DNA from: Stratiolaelaps scimitus
Lineage: Eukaryota > Arthropoda > Arachnida > Mesostigmata > Laelapidae
Length of the DNA: 64,000 bases
Direction of reading: 5' to 3'
Assembly: GCA_019614645.1 (NCBI GenBank)
Contig: JABWDB010000003.1
Location: forward strand, 16,639,001 to 16,703,000
The translations under genes and the position numbers were made by a program. Every line of letters starts with the position of its first letter. Within the stretch, counting starts at the first letter, position 1. This document shows positions 27,144 through 39,734 of the stretch, piece by piece. Under the pieces are notes generated by a model. It did no database searches, was not told the origin of the DNA, and saw only the letters and a list, made by a program, of their open reading frames with translations.

Positions 27144-27482
27144 CAATATAATATATGTACCTGGTGTGACGCCATTATGCTATTTAGATTGTGCCGGCCG
27201 AACGTTTTTTTTAGCAACAGCTGTTCTATCATAGTTAGTGGAAAACAGAGAGGAGAAGTAGAATGTGAGATAATTAAAAACATAATTTAGGGTAGACATA
27301 AAACAGCAGGGGGAAGTGGAAGATTTAATAGAGATGTGCACATCTCTCCATCGTGAATAGAAACCGGCGGCGGAAAGAACACAACGACGAATCAGTGATT
27401 GGTTGCAAAGCAAAAACGTTCTGTTACCACCACCGAAGTTGGTGGTGGTAGTGCAGACCATGATCGTAAAACTTTTTTGTAG

Positions 27483-27502
27483 TATATATATATATATATA
27501 TA
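27483..27502. repeat. (TA)n microsatellite
   Basis: Ten AT units. Confidence 0.9.
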
Positions 27503-27989
27503 GACTATTCTACTTGCTACTGAACAGACCTGCTCCTATGGGCCTGATTAGGTTTGAGTCTTTTGCAGTTATTCGTACCAATGGAGCTTAAGTTGGTAGG
27601 TGTGAGTGTAAGCTTTACCATTGAGGCCATTAACACATTCAAGGTGTTTCTGAGACATATGCAGATCAGGCTAATGTAACCTGCTGGGATGAGTAGGGTC
27701 TATATAGTAGGGCTTTTTTTTAGATGCACTAACTTAGGTACGTTGACTAAGATTATATTCGATTTCCTTATGACAAAGAGGTCTACATACAATCGATAGC
27801 TGCTTTCGTCCCAGTTGTATCTCGTATGTCCGACTGTTTTGCGAGCTCGTTTTGAACGTGGCACTTATGACTAGTTAGCGGTCACCCCTTGCCTAGACAG
27901 TTGACTCTCAGAATTTAGCGTGGCTAACTACATAGAATGCTCTATTGTCTAGCATCGTATTGTATGGCACCGCGCGAATCTTACACTTG

Positions 27990-28105
27990 AATATTATAGT
28001 AGTCTTGTAGCACTAGGTTCGAGTCCCGTGACTTGACAAACAGAGAACTCATATATTATAAAACTGCAGTTCAGCAAGTGAATAAAACCTTTAAACCTAT
28101 TCACG
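27990..28105 (+). mobile_element. tRNA-derived SINE-like copy (3' part well preserved)
   Basis: Box B GGTTCGAGTCC at 28016-28026 matches the Pol III consensus fully. The downstream part matches the 50.4-kb copy: TTGACA, then ATTATAAAACTGCAG against ATTATAAAATTGCAG, then AATAAAACCTTTAAA against AATAAACCTTTACC. The head upstream of box B is poorly conserved and may be interrupted. Confidence 0.55.
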
Positions 28106-28908
28106 TTTTCGTGCGGCTGTGCAGCTGTATGCAAATAAGCATCACGGAAAATCGGACACGTACCCCAAAGCTTGCTTTCGGCAGTCCTTTAACGGCTCCG
28201 TGGAACAAGAAGGCTGGATACAATGTAATGGTTTCCGGAGGCCGGCAGGAAGTTCAGTTTCTTGCGGAACACCTTAAAGGAGTGTCTGGTCATCCGAAAG
28301 AGAACTGGCTATTTGTCCGTGCGATGACCCCAACCGAACCTGGTTCCACCTCAACAATACACTACATCTTGCATGCTTCGTTACGTTGTTAGCACACCTC
28401 GTCTTAACAGTTTACTTTACAGATGCTATGCTAGTCAAATGGCCATCGGCTCGTGTACGAACTCGTCGGTCATACTGGAGGTGCTCAAGAGGACAGCAGC
28501 AGAACCGCTCGCTGTTCGCTGTTCGATGGAATGGTGTGCCCATGACATGTCCTGGAGAGCAGAAGCTGCTTGTCGCATCTCAGCCGTTGTCTGCGCGATC
28601 GTTGCTAACTTGAACAAATGAACATAATTAGCCGAGCTAAACCTAAAAGAGGTTCCTAATATGCTATTTAATGGTAATGAACGTCCTTGTTGGCCAATCG
28701 CAATATTTCGTTTGCCATACTTGAAACCCCAGTAGATCCGATCACTAGACGTCTGAAATATTAGAAGTGGTCGGACTTTCTTCCGTTCGTCGTCTGATCC
28801 TCAGCGTATATACCGAGACGTCTCTGTAGATACCTCGTGGGACTTATCCATATTATGGCCGTAGTACGAGACATATCAGGAGTGAGAACAAGCCGCATCT
28901 ACCAGATG

Positions 28909-28985
28909 CCACGGCAGGAATTGAACCTGCGATCCGTGATACCGTCTATGCAATCAGCATAGATACCGATTATGCAACATTTTAT
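28909..28985 (-). mobile_element. tRNA-like sequence with Pol III boxes (tRNA pseudogene or SINE head)
   Basis: On the minus strand, TTGCATAATCGG (28966-28977) matches the box A consensus at all but one defined position, and GGTTCAATTCC (28917-28927) matches box B. Box B lies in a perfect T-arm (5-bp stem, 7-base loop, 28914-28930). A 5- to 7-bp anticodon-type stem sits at 28945-28963, with GAT at the anticodon position if read as a 7-base loop. The variable region is long (about 15 bases), and the seven bases before box A do not pair with the seven after the T-arm. There is therefore no acceptor stem, and I do not call a functional tRNA. Confidence 0.5.
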
Positions 28986-29999
28986 AGAATTTAAGTGCTG
29001 CCGACGTTACTGTCTTAAACATTATAGGGGCATGACAACAAGCTAATTGAAAACAGCGAGTCGAAGTTCAAACGAAACGTGCTTTGCCTTTATACACCTA
29101 TGCAGAACTATTAGACTTGTCCAGACAACAATCGAAGAACATTCCAGCTGTGTATCGAATCGGATTGCGACTTCGGAGCAAACACGTAGCTGACAGTAAT
29201 CTGAGACGAATATAGAGTTCAAGGCCAACAAGCCTAAGGTTTCGATGACCGGTTAGCCAAACAGCGGAGAAGAAAATGCCACTGCTAAGTATTATTATTA
29301 TTAACAACCACTCATTAAAAATGCGGCTGCACGGTCTCAAGGCAGCTCACTTTTGACTTCTAAGCTCTGGGGATAGTTATTGTACGCGCGATAACAACTC
29401 GATGGCTTATGTTGCGGTTGGTGTTCTCTGATAAATTTTTGCCGAGGTATTTGAATATAACAACCGTAAAATGAACTCGAAAATGTTGTTTCTTTAAGTA
29501 TTCGACAGTTGTTATAATAGCTTGTAGATCGGTCATACGTGCATGGATTTCGGGTTGCTACAAACACAATTTCTAGCTTATTTATGGCGTTTTTTTTTAG
29601 CACTAGCGTAATACAAATGTATGCAGATAGATTTAATTGGGTTTTTGGGTTGCAGCCGCAGCAGGTGCTGCGGCTACTGCCCAAGTGCTGTCTTCGTACG
29701 CATGTGCAAAGCTAAAATACGAATCGGTTAAATAAGACGACGCTTTAACCTACGATGAAACATTTCGCAATGATGACATGTATTTGTGTCTTTAATCGGT
29801 ATGATCGCGAATGGATGAATATATAACGAGTTATGGCTGAGCTGCGACACGTGACGGTTCTACGAGGCAGCAATTGAACCGGAACTCCCTGGTGTCCTAA
29901 CGTCTTGCATGATATTTTGGGGAAGTTCTTGTTTCAGAGCTCCTACAATGTATACATAGCTAGGATGTGCAAGCACACACACACACACACGAATGCGAA

Positions 30000-31300
30000 G
30001 CCTACTTCGAAGATATTGCAGACAACTGCTGCTGTCTCGGGCTGCTTCCTCACCCAATGGCGTCACCTCCATCGCGAAGCACCATCGAGCGTTGCGTCGC
30101 CCTGTCATAACTTGGCACTTGCTGGCATTTCGCTGTCTCGCAGCTCGCAGCTCTGCCTCGTACAACACGCCTACCTCCCACCTCATCGTTCGTGCTCACT
30201 CTGCTCGTTCCGCTGCGGCGTCATCTTCTAAACATGACGTCTTGCCAGCGTCTTTCTTTTCTCTTTTCTCTCTCTCTCTCTCTCTCTGCAAGTACTTCTG
30301 TTTGTCGTGAGGGCCGAGCACGAAAACTCGACGGGGCTTCTCTTCGTTTGCCTGCGTTTGCCCGGGGATCGCTCTTGCGATACTGTGCCGGCGTCTTCAC
30401 CACGACCGACGGCCACAGGTAGTGTGTCCACCCGCTTAACGAAGGCCGGGCAACGTCGCGTAGCTACCTCTAGTCACTTTGCTGCCAGGGTGCTCCTTTA
30501 GGCGCCGTTCGAGGTTCCATCACCTGAAGCCAAAGGTGGGGGCACGATTCCTCTCTGTTCACCGCTCACAACCGCTGTCGCCATTTGCTGCTCGTCGTCG
30601 TCGTTGTCGTCATCGTCGTAGTAGCCCTGGCTGCTCCGACGTGCCCCCCGACCTTCATCAGCTAATGCTCGGGACCAGACCTCCCACGCTACTACAGGCG
30701 TTAGCCGGGAGGGAGTCAGACCTCTCCACCGGTGGAGAAAAGCGGGTTTCAAGTAAAGGAAAGAGCAGGCCCTCATTGGACGAGTAGATGCAGTAGGCGC
30801 ACGAGCAAGACGAAGACGAGAACGAAGACGGCGTATGAGTGTGCGTAAGGACCAGCCGGCCAAAGGAGCAGACACTGAAGGATCAGCGATAGCGCTTTTG
30901 TCTGCAATGAGCTCGCAGGGGCTAGTAGCACGGTGAAGGGCCGCGGCCGTGGCGTCCCGCGCCGCCCAATGCAGAAGAGCAAAATGAACAGGCTACGCTG
31001 AACACCCTCTGGTGTTGCAGACCCCCCCCCCAGGTCCCGGCCACCGCTGTGAACCTACGGAAAGAGCAAGGAGGTTGGCAAAGAAAAGCTGAAAACACAA
31101 ATCGTCCAGTCGTTTCCTTTTGCCTTTTGTCTTCGCCAAACCCTCTCCACCCGGAGTGATCCCAGCGTTCTCTGCTTTCGCGCCGTCCATTGGCTGACGC
31201 GACCGGGGTGAATGAGTGGGACCGTCTTGGGACTCCTGAGGGAAATCTCTGACGTAATCTCTGACATAGCCGCAGTGGACGGTGAATTTGTAACAATCAA
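30000..31300. other. GC/CpG-rich island, candidate promoter or first-exon region
   Basis: Markedly GC- and CpG-rich. It contains a (TC)n tract at 30267-30287, a CGT/CGTCAT run near 30594-30625 that reads as an Asp-rich stretch on the minus strand, a 10-base C run at 31022-31031 and a CCAAT-type motif (minus strand, near 31185-31195). Frames of 60-129 codons are open on both strands. None is recognisable, so I do not call a CDS. Confidence 0.4.
30267..30287. repeat. (TC)n microsatellite
   Basis: Ten TC units within a longer pyrimidine-rich run. Confidence 0.9.
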
Positions 31301-32701
31301 ACAGGAGTTTGGCTCGATGTGCTATGATATTATAAATACATAGGTGAACATAGACGTGCTTGGCATGTCGACGAGGCGACACGGAGCGGAAGAAAAATTA
31401 CGGGAATTATACGGCTTCTCGACAGCCGGCTGGCAATAGAGATCTACGCTAAGGCTCGGAAGAACCATGTGATATTTGGAGTGTGACGATTATTGCTAAC
31501 TGTCTATTTATTTTTTTGGTTATTAATAATTGACGGAGCTCGACCACAGTGCAGCACTGCAATCATCATATTGAATTTGATGAATTTGGAAGTGCCGTCG
31601 ATCTATTGTGCTCTTAAGTGATAGGGCACTTTAGACTCGACACGGGGCAAGAGGCGGTTTCCTAACTGAAACGACACGCTGCTTATGTCTATGAGCATCC
31701 ACGATAACAACAGAATCTATATAGTAGAAGACAGAATCTATAATATAAGTCGCCGACTTGATAAAATATCTGAAATTGGCGTACGCGCATACACGCACAC
31801 AAACACGTAACCATATGCAACTGTGTATAATTTTCAATAGTTTTCATTATTTTCGTGCAAGCGGTTTGTAGTAGACGTGTCGTATTTCGGGTTATTAAAT
31901 TAGGGGTTTGCCCAGCCCTATGAGCGAGGACTCCTCTCGCACCCACAGTTCATCGTATATTCCAGTCTGTGTAACGTTCAAGCATCTTCGCTTGATAACG
32001 ATCAACGAGAATGTTTATAGAATGTTTAACGAGAGCATTTCAATCGGTGTCAAAACAAAAAATAAAAAAAATCCCACAGAAATTGCGCGTAAATTACGCT
32101 CAAGATAGCCACGGTCGTCGCCATAATGAAAATCTATAGCGGGTGAGGTCTTTCACTTCCACAGTGCTTAGATTGTTCACAGTGTGAAATAAATGGTCAA
32201 AACAGTGCGCGCGAGCGACACCATAGCGGGCGGCGGTGGGGGGGGAGTCGGCGCCAATGCAACCAAAACAACAGGTGATTCTAGCCAGCGTCTTCACTCA
32301 TTTCAACGATTCTATTATGTCTGCACGCGAAACGTGAACATTCATCTGACGCCACTGGGGTTGCCACCTTTACGATAGCGAAACAGCCACGGGCACATAG
32401 AAGCCTATGACTATATAGTCATAACAAATTCATCCCTCAGAATAGCTGGAAGACTCCTTAGCTCCGTCGATGTCTCGATCGAAAGCGCTGCATAATTGCT
32501 TATTAGACATGTGGCTCTGCCTTCACAGAGGATAGCGTCGAAATGGTTATTTATTATGATTACCAAGTTACTAAACAAGCAGCAACAACAACTACTGAAT
32601 CGCCGTGTGGAAACGGAACGTTAGACAGAATAATGTTCGTCGATTTTTTTAATAACTTTCTTTTACTGATCAAGCATAAAATATACTCAGGCTTTACAAG
32701 G

Positions 32702-32702
32702 A

Positions 32703-32746
<44 letters not shown>
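32702..32746. repeat. Interrupted (TA)n microsatellite
   Basis: About 13 AT units, one TG interruption, then about eight more. Confidence 0.92.
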
Positions 32747-33450
32747 AGGCAATACATTACATCTAACTATGACATTGTCCTAATCGAATGAATGAAATGT
32801 CAAAAACAACACGTATTCGCAAGCCGAGACTGCCGTTGCTACAGTCGGCTAGCATCTGCCGCCAGAAGGACGGCGGGACCAAGCTGCTAGATAAATAGAT
32901 AGAATAGATAGACAACAGTATGAATGGGTGGATCTGAGGCAAAGTTCGATTGTTCCGCCGAAAGCTATGCATTACCCCGTTCGTTGCTTGTCAACAGTCT
33001 GCCAGCGAAGGCGATATTTCCTCCGCTCCGACAGCCGTGCAATGTTCGATTCGCGCGCGTGTATCGCGTATCGGCGATACTGCGCTTCTGTCTCGCTGAA
33101 TCATTGGGCGGCAAGACGGCCGGAGTGTTGTGGTGGCGGACTCGAGGCAGAGGGTGGGCGGACTGACAGCCAGCTAGTCAGTCAAGCAGCGTTTCTAACG
33201 GATGGAGGTCCGGGCCGAGCGGCGCCCATATCGGTGTCGCTGTAAAGTCTGCATCGCCGCATGCTGCAATCTCATCCGATTGGTGCTGCCGCTGCCTTCG
33301 CGGCGACCGTGGCTGGGTATCAGACTTGGGTTGGATTGTTCTTCTGTTTGAACTAACCAACTTAGCAGTACGATGACGTGTCTGAATAATCAACCCAATT
33401 GTCGCTTTGCGGATGACAACCGCGCGAGATGCGAGATGGACAAACGAGCG

Positions 33451-33481
<31 letters not shown>
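33451..33481. repeat. (GA)n microsatellite
   Basis: A near-perfect GA run of about 30 bases. Confidence 0.9.
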
Positions 33482-33849
33482 CTATTTCTTCAGATTTCCC
33501 GTGCCATTCACTGAATTAGCGTTATCAGAATTTTGAGAAGACTGAGCAGTATTATCGTACATAATATATGTTCGCATATTTCAACGAGCTTGCATGAACA
33601 AGCTAACATGAATGTATTAATTGCGGGGTACACTACAAAGACGTGCGAGAAGTACCGGACTACACAGCCGAGCAATAATTAAGTGTTGTGCAATATCAAA
33701 TCATGATCGAGCACAACGAAGAATATATATATATACAGTGAACAAAGCCAGTCCGGACATATATCGGCTATATATCACCACGTGACCGCGATCGAAATCC
33801 AGCACATCACCGAGCAATAGACAACGTAAAACGACAATGATACGCTCTT

Positions 33850-34525
33850 TATTATTTTACAGTTCAAGATCACATTTGTATACGCCTCACAAATTTAGCC
33901 TATCCGCTGCTAGCCTGTGCCTGGCGCACACGTGGACTCGCCACCACATCGCCGGTTGTTGCACTCGTCAACACGACATGTATTCTCGACAACCTTTAAA
34001 CTATGACGCGACCCTGGCGAATCTGGTGCCGATGCGGCGGGAGCTCACATGACCACCGAGTGGTTCGCTGGATGCCTATTCACTCGGCCTGCTTGCCGAC
34101 CGACCAGCAGAGAGGACGACCGACAAACAAACGAACAAGCCCAACCAAGCAAACGCCAGGAACGAACGAACCCACAAACAAATGGACGAATCCACTTGGC
34201 GGTGTCACTGCTTCCGCTGTTGTTGTCGTTACCGCATCAACCTCGCAGCAGCAGCAGCAGCAGCAACTCGATTTCTCGACTGTAGGCGCTCGTCCGCTGC
34301 TGCTGTTGCTCGCTCATCGGCTCGGATGTTTGGCCCTGCTGCCATCGGCGATATCTGATCCCCGCGCACATCGGTACATTGGTCTACCGACCGCTTACGT
34401 GCGGGTCGCCGACCAAAACGCTCCTAGATGGTGCAACCGTTGCCGTAGCTGTGATAGGTACGCGATGCTACTGCTCGGCACGGCTACTCGACCGGGGCTA
34501 ATTCGCGATCTTTCGTTCTGATCTA
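33850..34525. other. GC-rich low-complexity stretch with the window's longest open frame
   Basis: A plus-strand frame at 34003-34521 is open for 172 codons, the longest here. Its first half translates a degenerate series of ACAAA/CGAAC-type units (34095-34190) into Thr/Asn/Lys/Pro-rich sequence, followed by a CAG run (34243-34266) giving poly-Gln. Low complexity of this kind removes stop codons without selection, so I do not call it a gene. A transcript would change that. Confidence 0.45.
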
Positions 34526-34769
34526 TAATATTAGTATTGCACATGAACGCACTTTATATGAGGGATACCTATGTCGTGGGGGGGGGGTCCAGTACATGCG
34601 TTGGCGGCTCAATGATTCGTCTTTGCGCGGTATGGTGTAGTTCGCTTTTTACTTTGGTGCTCAAGACTGAGCAAGAAAAAAGAACCTAACGGTTCCGTTA
34701 CATTATTCCGGACGGTTACGTTGATTTTGATACAACTGAATATCGATAAAATATTATCACTCTAGATTT

Positions 34770-34885
34770 AGTAATAACAATAATAATAACTTTATTAACG
34801 AACAGGCACTTTATGACGAACATGTTCGCGTATGAGATTCGAACCTGTTACTTACCCAATACTTCTAAACAGCCGACTGTCGTAA
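34770..34885 (-). mobile_element. tRNA-derived SINE-like copy, minus strand
   Basis: On the minus strand a D-arm-like GGCTGTTTAGAAG (about 34861-34875) is followed by box B GGTTCGAATCT (34835-34845, 10 of 11 matches). The sequence then runs to a tail TTAATAAAGTTATTATT ending in an ATT-type microsatellite near 34771. Order and spacing are those of a SINE, but its tail differs from that of the 50.4-kb family. Confidence 0.45.
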
Positions 34886-37800
34886 AAAAATTTAAGAAAA
34901 CATTGTTGAAATAGTTATACGACTGAGTATATTTGAATATTATCGGACCGCGCTAGACTAATTACTCGCCGTGCCGCTAACTGATCAGCAGGGATCAATA
35001 AGCCTCCAATCGACCCAGCCTCCAATCGACAGATGATGTTGCTATTGAAGAAAGACAAACAGACGCACGCCAACATCCCAGCGCTGCGCAGTGCGGTCTC
35101 ACAAGTTTGCCGAATTTCAGCCGTGTATTTTTCGTTTGGTAGGCCTGAATACAATTCAATACGCCGTAGCACTATATGATTACGAAATGGTTAGAATAGT
35201 CGTCGACGCTTCAATCAAGAGCAATCGCTGTTGACGACTAGATAATCCGCTTCCCGACCACACCAGCCCCAGTAAGAAGCCTACACCGACTATTTTCGTG
35301 TGGTCCTTACAGTGCCGGTAGGTTGCATCAATTAACATGTTATTATTATTATTATATAATTCATGCTCAAGCCTCCGCTAGTTTCGTCCGCGTATCTTAC
35401 CCAAGGTGGTTGTTGTCCAACTTACTTTCGCTCCAGACAGACGCTGTTTATATTACACTCTGAATCCTCAACCTGAGACCGTCAGCCAACCATAAACGTG
35501 TCAAAGTTGTAAAAGCGCGCAAAGAGACGGAGAGAGAGATCACCCATTCGTTCGTTATCATATTTGCGTTGTTCGTCAGCGACAGCGATTCGGCTCAGGC
35601 CCTATCCCATATCCGTCTATTCAGCAGGCTCCCCGTGTTCATCAATCGCCGCGCAGCGTTTTGTTCGTCACCGGGTCACCGCGCGCCGCTGTTTCGTTTT
35701 TGTTGCTGTTGATGTTATCGTTGCAATGAGAACTCGCCGACGTCGCCGCCCGAGTACATCTACGATGGCGATCTCCTCCCTACGTTCGGCAGGCTCTCAC
35801 TGACTTCGATGTGGCGAATGTGAACGGGCGTTATACGCAGTGGCAGCAAAATAATATACCATGTTGCAATCATCATCACTTTCTTATCGCTCTCTGTCCA
35901 TCTCTCTATAATTGAATGGCTAGGTTAACGCTTTGGCTAACCGGTTCGGGCTGGGGGGGGAGGGGGGTCGATGACATCTCTCGTGGTTATGGATTTCCTC
36001 TCTTGCTACGCATCACAGCATGAAAGTGATGCTGGATAGATTTATTTTTCATTCCGCAGATTGCTACGCTGAGATAGGGCAATCGTTTGGTAGTGCACGG
36101 ATTCATATATATATTATATATATAAGGTAAGAACAAAAGCTGACGAATGTTTGATTTTGTGCTATTTAAGCTCGCACAAACAGTTACCACTGATCTGGCA
36201 AATTAGCTGCGTGCCGAATTAATGCAAACAATTATGATTATTATCACTTAGTAATAATACGCAGCAGGTCTGAAGATATTATTTACGTTTTTTATTACGT
36301 ATATTCTGTTAGGCGGGAAGGTACAGCGAATCCCGCTGGAGTTAGGTGAACACCAGAAACTGTCTGTTTGGAGAAACGCAATTCAAGACAGCTCATTCGA
36401 CGGCCATTTACTCAAACTCGCTTTCTATATCGTAACGCTACCTACAAGGTCTAGTAAGTGCTCGGTGTTACCTCAGAGTTACCTTGTTCACCTAAAGCAA
36501 CAAAGAATGTACGGGAACAAGGCATGCCGCCGTATGAGCACCGAGAAGCCGGTTAGAGATCGTAGAAGATCACCGTGGAGCTTGTTAAGGGGCAGAAAGA
36601 TGGTTAAAAATAAGAGAGCCCGCAGACGAGGTGCGGCGTTTGTAGCTGAAGGTGCAGGAACCTCGGGGCATCGACACGCCCATTGGCCATTTGTGCTCCC
36701 TGAAGTGCACTACAAAGAGAGCCTAGAACCTGTATACGGCAACTGCAGCCCCAGCAGCTGTAGAAGCAGAAACTGGGGGAGAGAGCATATGAGGTCGCTC
36801 GGAGACGCCTTTGGAGCTGGCTCGACCAGTCGGACCCTTTAGACGCATCGCGATCCAAGCAGGGCAAGGCAGTGGGAGGTTTAGCGAAATGGGGGATCTA
36901 GGGCGTCGGCAGTCGGCGTTCGTTGGAAGACCTAACCTGTGGCCTCTGTTGCGATCACTGCGTTGATTATTAACTACCAGAAACACTAGCGCTTGGGATC
37001 TGTGGTTTACGCGGCGTTGGCGGCGGAGGCGCATGAGTGGAAACACATCTTTGGTAATTGTTCGCTCGGTCGTCTCAAAGCGGCATACCTCCCATTACTC
37101 AGCTGGATCTTCAGACCCTGCTAGTTAGCAGCATGCTTTAAAGATATACCGACAGATAGCGGGTGCCCTAGCAACAAGTAAATGAAAGAGCAATATACAA
37201 ATCTATACATACGTACAGTTGGCAGGTCCAATGTACACCTTCATAGTCGAAGTTCACAAACACGCATGGAAAGCTGGAGAGGAACTGCACAAGCACCTGT
37301 GTATAATAACAGAGCAATGACAACAACAGCAATAACATCCGTACCAGGAGCGGGACTCTGCACGATTAGTCGTTCCATAGACGGGTACACCTGCGGCGGG
37401 TGGCTGATTGCGACATTAAGTTAAGTCGTCATTGTTCCTGAGGCCACTCTGGATTTGTGTCAGTGATCGCTTCCGGATTCCCGTTAGTCCCGGCATAAGT
37501 GGGCTCCTTGATATCGTTACCCTCTATGTGGTGGCGACCCGAATCATGATCGCCGCACCTCAACATAGTCATGGCAGATGAGCCCGTGAACAGTCGGCAA
37601 GAAAAAGGAGAACAAGATACTCCAGGTAGCAGGAGAGATGGTCCCGGTGATCGAAAGCAGGAGCATACTAATCTTTGAGTCAAAGGGGGCTGACATAACA
37701 GAAATAGAGAACCTTTACCGAGGTGCTAGTAATTCACCTGTTCCTGTCCATCGCATCGAGCTTTCCAGGAAATGGAGGAAGATGGATTCCTGATGTGAGA

Positions 37801-38084
37801 TTAGATAGGCGCCAGTGTTCGATTCAGTTTACCTCAATTTGGGTATTTGAGAGTTGACTTGAGCTTTAAAGATACAAGGCTGTTTGTAACTGGCGGCTAA
37901 TATAAATCGGTAAGGTGAAAGCTATTTATGTTGAACCAGAGTTGCTCTGTCACCTACATGAAGAGACGTAAACATTTTCGGGTCACGCCAATTGTTGAAA
38001 ATCGTTCTTCAGTTAAAATAGAACTGTGTTTTGCTATTGGTAGCTGAATGGTGTTAGTGGGTCACCGCGGCAACTTTAGCATTG

Positions 38085-38125
38085 TAACCCTGCAGTTTTG
38101 TTAATAAACTAATAAAACGTTCAGC
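38085..38125 (+). mobile_element. Possible 3' end of the SINE family
   Basis: CCCTGCAGTTTTGTTAATAAACTAATAAAAC resembles the TGCAG...AATAAACCAATAAACC tail of the 50.4-kb copy. No box B is clear upstream. Confidence 0.25.
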
Positions 38126-38208
38126 TTTACGTACTGAGATATTATGCAGTAATGCAAAATTATATTGAATCGCCAACTACAACTCGTATACTATGAAGGA
38201 AGAAAAAG

Positions 38209-38247
38209 TTGTTAATACAATATATATATATATATATATATTAACAA
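38209..38247. repeat. (TA)n array inside a perfect inverted repeat
   Basis: TTGTTAATA at 38209-38217 is exactly inverted by TATTAACAA at 38239-38247. The AT array 38220-38241 fills the middle. Confidence 0.88.
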
Positions 38248-39702
38248 ATCAAGAACACTGCGCCGTATCGATTCAACTTGCATCAACTCTGGCGCACGTT
38301 TCACCATACACTGTAACAGATGCTCGCATAAAAGCAGACCCCGCTGCCCAAAGTCTACTGAGGATCGTTTGAATTTTGCCAGCCATCCGTTCGCACAAAG
38401 CACCGAACTCAGCCGAGTTCGACGATATCTCCTTACAGGAACGGTAACAAATTGCCGTCGGTGTAGCTAGCGAAGTGGGAAAACGAGACGGAATGAATCT
38501 AAAAATCTCGTGCAGCTCAGGCAACGAAAGAGATCGAGAGAGAGAGAGAGAGAGAGAAATTTCTAAGGGGATTTCTATGAGCTTCTCCCTGTGGGAATGT
38601 ACAGAGCTGTACTGTGGCAATGCGCGATTCTTGCCACTGCAGCGGTAAGAACAAGCTACCATCAACGTCTACCGCGGTGCTCTGAACGACGAAGAGAATT
38701 TCGAGGAACAGTTAATTGTGTCCCAAGAGAACCCGCTCGGACTTGGAGGTCTTTCGTCAAGAGCAGCGAGTAGACGGTAGCCATTGCTGAAGTGGATTTT
38801 TATCTTGAGCTAGCAAAATAGGTGATCGTATTTATAGTATGCATTGTTGCGTCAATATGACTAAATACGATTACCCTTTGCACTCGTATATTGTATATAA
38901 AACATACGAGAGTATGTAATATATTTATAATACACGTCCTTCATAAAATGTGGTGAACTTAGGAAATTGCAGGACCTCAATCTTACTTCGGGGGTGATCT
39001 TTGCGCGGCTGTTTTGATGCGCTCGTAGCTTACAACGCTAAAGTTGATGTCCCGACATCTGAAAATCTCACGATCAATAAAATTTCATCAAAGGAGTCAT
39101 TAACTCATCCACGTTTATGCCAGTGGCTATATTCTGCAAAACTTGATAGACATTTCACTTGATTGTGCAGTGTTTTACACAGCCCCTAGGTCGGTTTCTC
39201 CGAATCAAAATCAGCGAAGACGAGTGAATCGGTTCCATTTGACTTAATAATCAATTAAAAGCTACCCAAGCAGCTTTTCATGGAAATCCGTTCTTGAACC
39301 TAAAACAGCGTTGTTTTTTGTGTCTGCTGTAGGAGCATACATGCACACGTAAGGTAATGCCACAATATGAGCAGGGCCGGGCTCACTTGCCGCATCGTGT
39401 AGGCAGAGCACGCGCCAAAAAGACCGATGGGCTACAATATTCGCAATGACGTGAGGTTCAAGGTCGGTCAAGGTCGGTCGTCCCTCGGCCTGTCCGCCCC
39501 TCAACCCTTCACCGAAGTACAGGATCAGCGCCTGAATTCTACTGCCCCCGTGCTAACCTTCCATCGCTGCTACCGTCACTGCCTCCTGCAGTTCTAGTAG
39601 GTAGTCATACGGGAGAGAGCCCGGCTCCTGTCCGTTCGCAGAGGATTCGTGTTCCATATGCATCTGTTGTGTCCTACTGATAATACATCCCTATTTTATT
39701 GT

Positions 39703-39703
39703 G

Positions 39704-39728
<25 letters not shown>
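39703..39728. repeat. (TA)n microsatellite
   Basis: Thirteen AT units, followed by an ACATATATAA extension. Confidence 0.9.

Positions 39729-39734
<6 letters not shown>

Larger units (their letters stand above)
24131..30000. other. Non-coding stretch, repeats only
   Basis: It holds (TA)n arrays at 26155-26182, 27104-27139 and 27483-27502, an (ATT)n patch near 26349-26374, CAG-type short repeats near 25138-25160, a SINE-like copy at 27990-28105 and a tRNA-like unit at 28909-28985. A minus-strand frame at 25775-26146 (123 codons) is fairly hydrophobic and reads naturally in places, but I cannot assign it. Confidence 0.55.
31301..33850. other. Non-coding stretch
   Basis: Contains the interrupted (TA)n array 32702-32746, an 18-bp perfect palindrome at 32406-32423 (TATGACTATATAGTCATA), a G8 run near 32240 and the GA tract 33451-33481. 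The part from 32.9 to 33.4 kb is GC-richer with short open frames but nothing recognisable. Confidence 0.55.

Noticed and set aside
32447..32460. TGGAAGACT start as in miR-7.
   Set aside because: The match stops after the seed region and no hairpin partner is visible.
34003..34521. Longest open frame in the window (172 codons, plus).
   Set aside because: Most of it translates ACAAA/CGAAC-type and CAG low-complexity repeats. There is no domain and no splice or start context.
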